From assembly GCA_905221605.1 (NCBI GenBank), contig CAJNDS010001460.1, positions 1 to 18,049 on the forward strand: a stretch of DNA of 18,049 nucleotides. Reading direction: 5' to 3'. Under the pieces are notes generated by a model, which was not told the DNA's origin, ran no database searches, and saw only the letters and a program-made list of their open reading frames with translations. The position numbers and the translations under genes are program-made. The stretch is from Symbiodinium natans (Eukaryota; Sar; Dinophyceae; Suessiales; Symbiodiniaceae). Positions 16,988-18,049 of the stretch are shown here, in pieces. The stretch's first letter is position 1; every line of letters begins with the position of its first letter.

Positions 16988-17045
16988 ATGGCAGTCAATG
17001 GCTACCGGCCAGAAAGCCCGCTGCCGGTTCCGGAGGATTCATCGG
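16988..17045 (+). CDS. Candidate first exon of a third plus-strand gene
   Basis: ATG in the context CAGCCATGG opens MAVNGYRPESPLPVPEDSS and meets a GT donor (TCGG|GTGGGT). It has the composition of a polar N-terminal leader. No downstream partner can be fixed; hydrophobic frames follow near 17125-17190 (GSFCLGFRLWKVIWACVRLF) and 17362-17405, but none is proven. Confidence 0.3.
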
Positions 17046-17460
17046 GTGGGTGCGATCAGCAACCATGATGTCATTTCACGAGCGTCGTGAACTATGTCCT
17101 TAGCGCAGGAGGCCTGGCAAAGATGCCGGCAGCTTCTGTCTCGGCTTCCGCCTATGGAAGGTGATTTGGGCTTGTGTTCGGCTGTTTGTCTGACTCATCG
17201 CATCGCATCATGCCTGTAGCGAGGGTTGTTCATGGGATTGGCACCTGAGGAAGCATCAAGCATGAGCGTACATGGGGCGTGGAGGAATCCCTTGAGCAAT
17301 TCCAATGCCTGATGCGGCAGCGACTCGCTTGTACGCTGGCTTTGTCACATTGCAAGCCACGGTAAATGCTGGCTGGTTGGCATGCATCTTGCTTCTGGCG
17401 GATTGAGTAGGTCATAGAAGGTCACATCACTGCGAACAACAGAACTGCAAGATGTTAAGA
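17046..17460. other. No gene resolved
   Basis: Only short frames. One near 17232 starts MGLAPEEASSMSVHGAWRNP and one near 17370 is hydrophobic (AGWLACILLLAD). Neither has supporting splice phases. Confidence 0.4.
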
Positions 17461-17894
17461 GATGTTGCCGCGTCTCCGTTCTCGGTTTTTTGGGTGCATC
17501 AAGCACGGAAAGCCCAAACTTGGCATCGCTTTCCAGATGCCCGCAAACCTGGACACCACACGGAAGCGATTGAGTGCGAAGGAGTGGGGCAAGGGCAGCA
17601 GGAAGGCAGCGACCCTCGTTTTTTTATCAGCCCGACCGGCAGCAGCAGCAGCAGAAGCAGCAGCAGCAGGCTCGCTTTCCATCATCCGACAACAGGAAAG
17701 CAGCGGGGAGTAGCACCAGTCGGAAAAGGCCGGCGCCTAGTTCCTTTTTTGAGAAAGCGGCACGTCTGAGTCAGATAAGGGTGCGGTCGATTCAGAAAAC
17801 GCAGAGGGCCCAGGCAGAAAACGGCAACACGCCAATCCGAAAACAGACAGGCGCATTCAGAAAAAGCAGAAGCCTCATCGGTCAAACATCTTGA
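17452..17894 (+). other. Low-complexity coding-like region around the CAG repeat
   Basis: Three overlapping plus frames are open. One reads QQQQQKQQQQARFPSSDNRK then AAGSSTSRKRPAPSSFFEKA; another reads MPANLDTTRKRLSAKEWGKG then AARPAAAAAE-like sequence. Either could be part of a gene for a basic, possibly nuclear protein. The frame cannot be chosen. Confidence 0.3.
17639..17671. repeat. CAG trinucleotide repeat
   Basis: About eleven CAG units with one AAG interruption. Read on the plus strand it is polyQ, polyS or polyA depending on frame; all three frames are open here. Confidence 0.95.
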
Positions 17895-18049
17895 TGCTAC
17901 ATGCTCTTTCCGTGTTCTCCAAGGCTCCAATCTCACATCGGAAGGATTCAGAAAACAAACAGGCTTATTCCGTTACACGAAAGCCTCATCTGTACAACCT
18001 CCCGACACCGGACATGTTTTGCAAATCGGATTCTCATTCAGCTTGTGGC
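17751..18049 (+). CDS. Open frame running off the right edge, rich in K, R and S
   Basis: From just after a TGA at 17748-17750, the third base-phase of the plus strand is open to the window end, about 99 codons without a stop. It reads ESGTSESDKGAVDSENAEGP, continues GRKRQHANPKTDRRIQKKQK, and near the edge YNLPTPDMFCKSDSHS. The basic cluster resembles a nuclear localisation signal. It contains degenerate repeats (ATTCAGAAAA three times, AAGCCTCATC twice). Family unknown; it may be an internal exon. Confidence 0.4.
17788..17998. repeat. Degenerate repeats (ATTCAGAAAA ... AAGCCTCATC)
   Basis: ATTCAGAAAA occurs near 17791, 17855 and 17947; AAGCCTCATC(G/T)GT occurs near 17869 and 17980. Two copies of the pair are about 90-110 nt apart with different spacing inside, suggesting an old tandem duplication or a repeated peptide unit. 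Confidence 0.5.

Noticed and set aside
1-18049. Bacterial-type features, CRISPR arrays, tRNA or rRNA genes
   Set aside because: No arrays of spaced repeats, no ribosome-binding-site-led gene strings and no RNA gene signatures were seen; the gene structure is eukaryotic.

Overview
The window looks like nuclear DNA of a dinoflagellate, most likely a member of the Symbiodiniaceae. Four things point there. Genes are cut into very many short exons. Introns that can be fixed by reading phase and protein family often start with GC or GA instead of GT, and exon junctions tend to read AG|G. A degenerate copy of the dinoflagellate spliced-leader sequence (relict DinoSL) lies between two genes. Simple repeats are abundant and mostly sit in introns. 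I see no rRNA, tRNA, CRISPR array, bacterial operon or promoter signal.

Layout. (1) About 1-3.4 kb, minus strand: an intron-rich membrane protein of unknown family, with a cysteine-rich segment (CGCDCGRGECAC) followed by long hydrophobic segments; it runs off the left edge. (2) About 3.4-4.0 kb: divergent intergenic region, possibly holding the plus-gene leader exon. (3) 4027-9091, plus strand: a major facilitator superfamily (MFS) transporter of the TetA/DHA1 drug:H+ antiporter type. I could reconstruct it exon by exon: 20 exons, 19 introns, 1260 nt = 419 codons plus stop, every junction in phase, with motif A, the TM4-5 AYIAD signature and antiporter motif C all present. Eleven of the chosen introns start with GC, three with GA and five with GT. 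(4) 9404-9424: relict DinoSL. (5) About 9.8-16.86 kb, plus strand: a second multi-pass membrane protein, only partly resolved, ending in a hydrophobic helix and a basic tail with stop at 16857. A 3.4-kb stretch inside it (about 11.4-14.85 kb) is rich in unrelated open frames and is probably a large intron or decayed mobile DNA. (6) 16.99-18.05 kb, plus strand: a possible new gene start, then a CAG-repeat region and an open frame, rich in K, R and S, that runs off the right edge.

The two best-supported proteins on the plus strand are both membrane proteins, but nothing in the sequence shows that they work together. Gene 1 and the minus-strand gene are head to head; genes 1, 2 and 3 are in the same direction, as is common in dinoflagellate unidirectional clusters. 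I found no convincing new biological system. The points that most reward a second look are the splice-site pattern of gene 1, a 55-nt GA-AG intron with the same 6 bp at both junctions, and the relict spliced leader.
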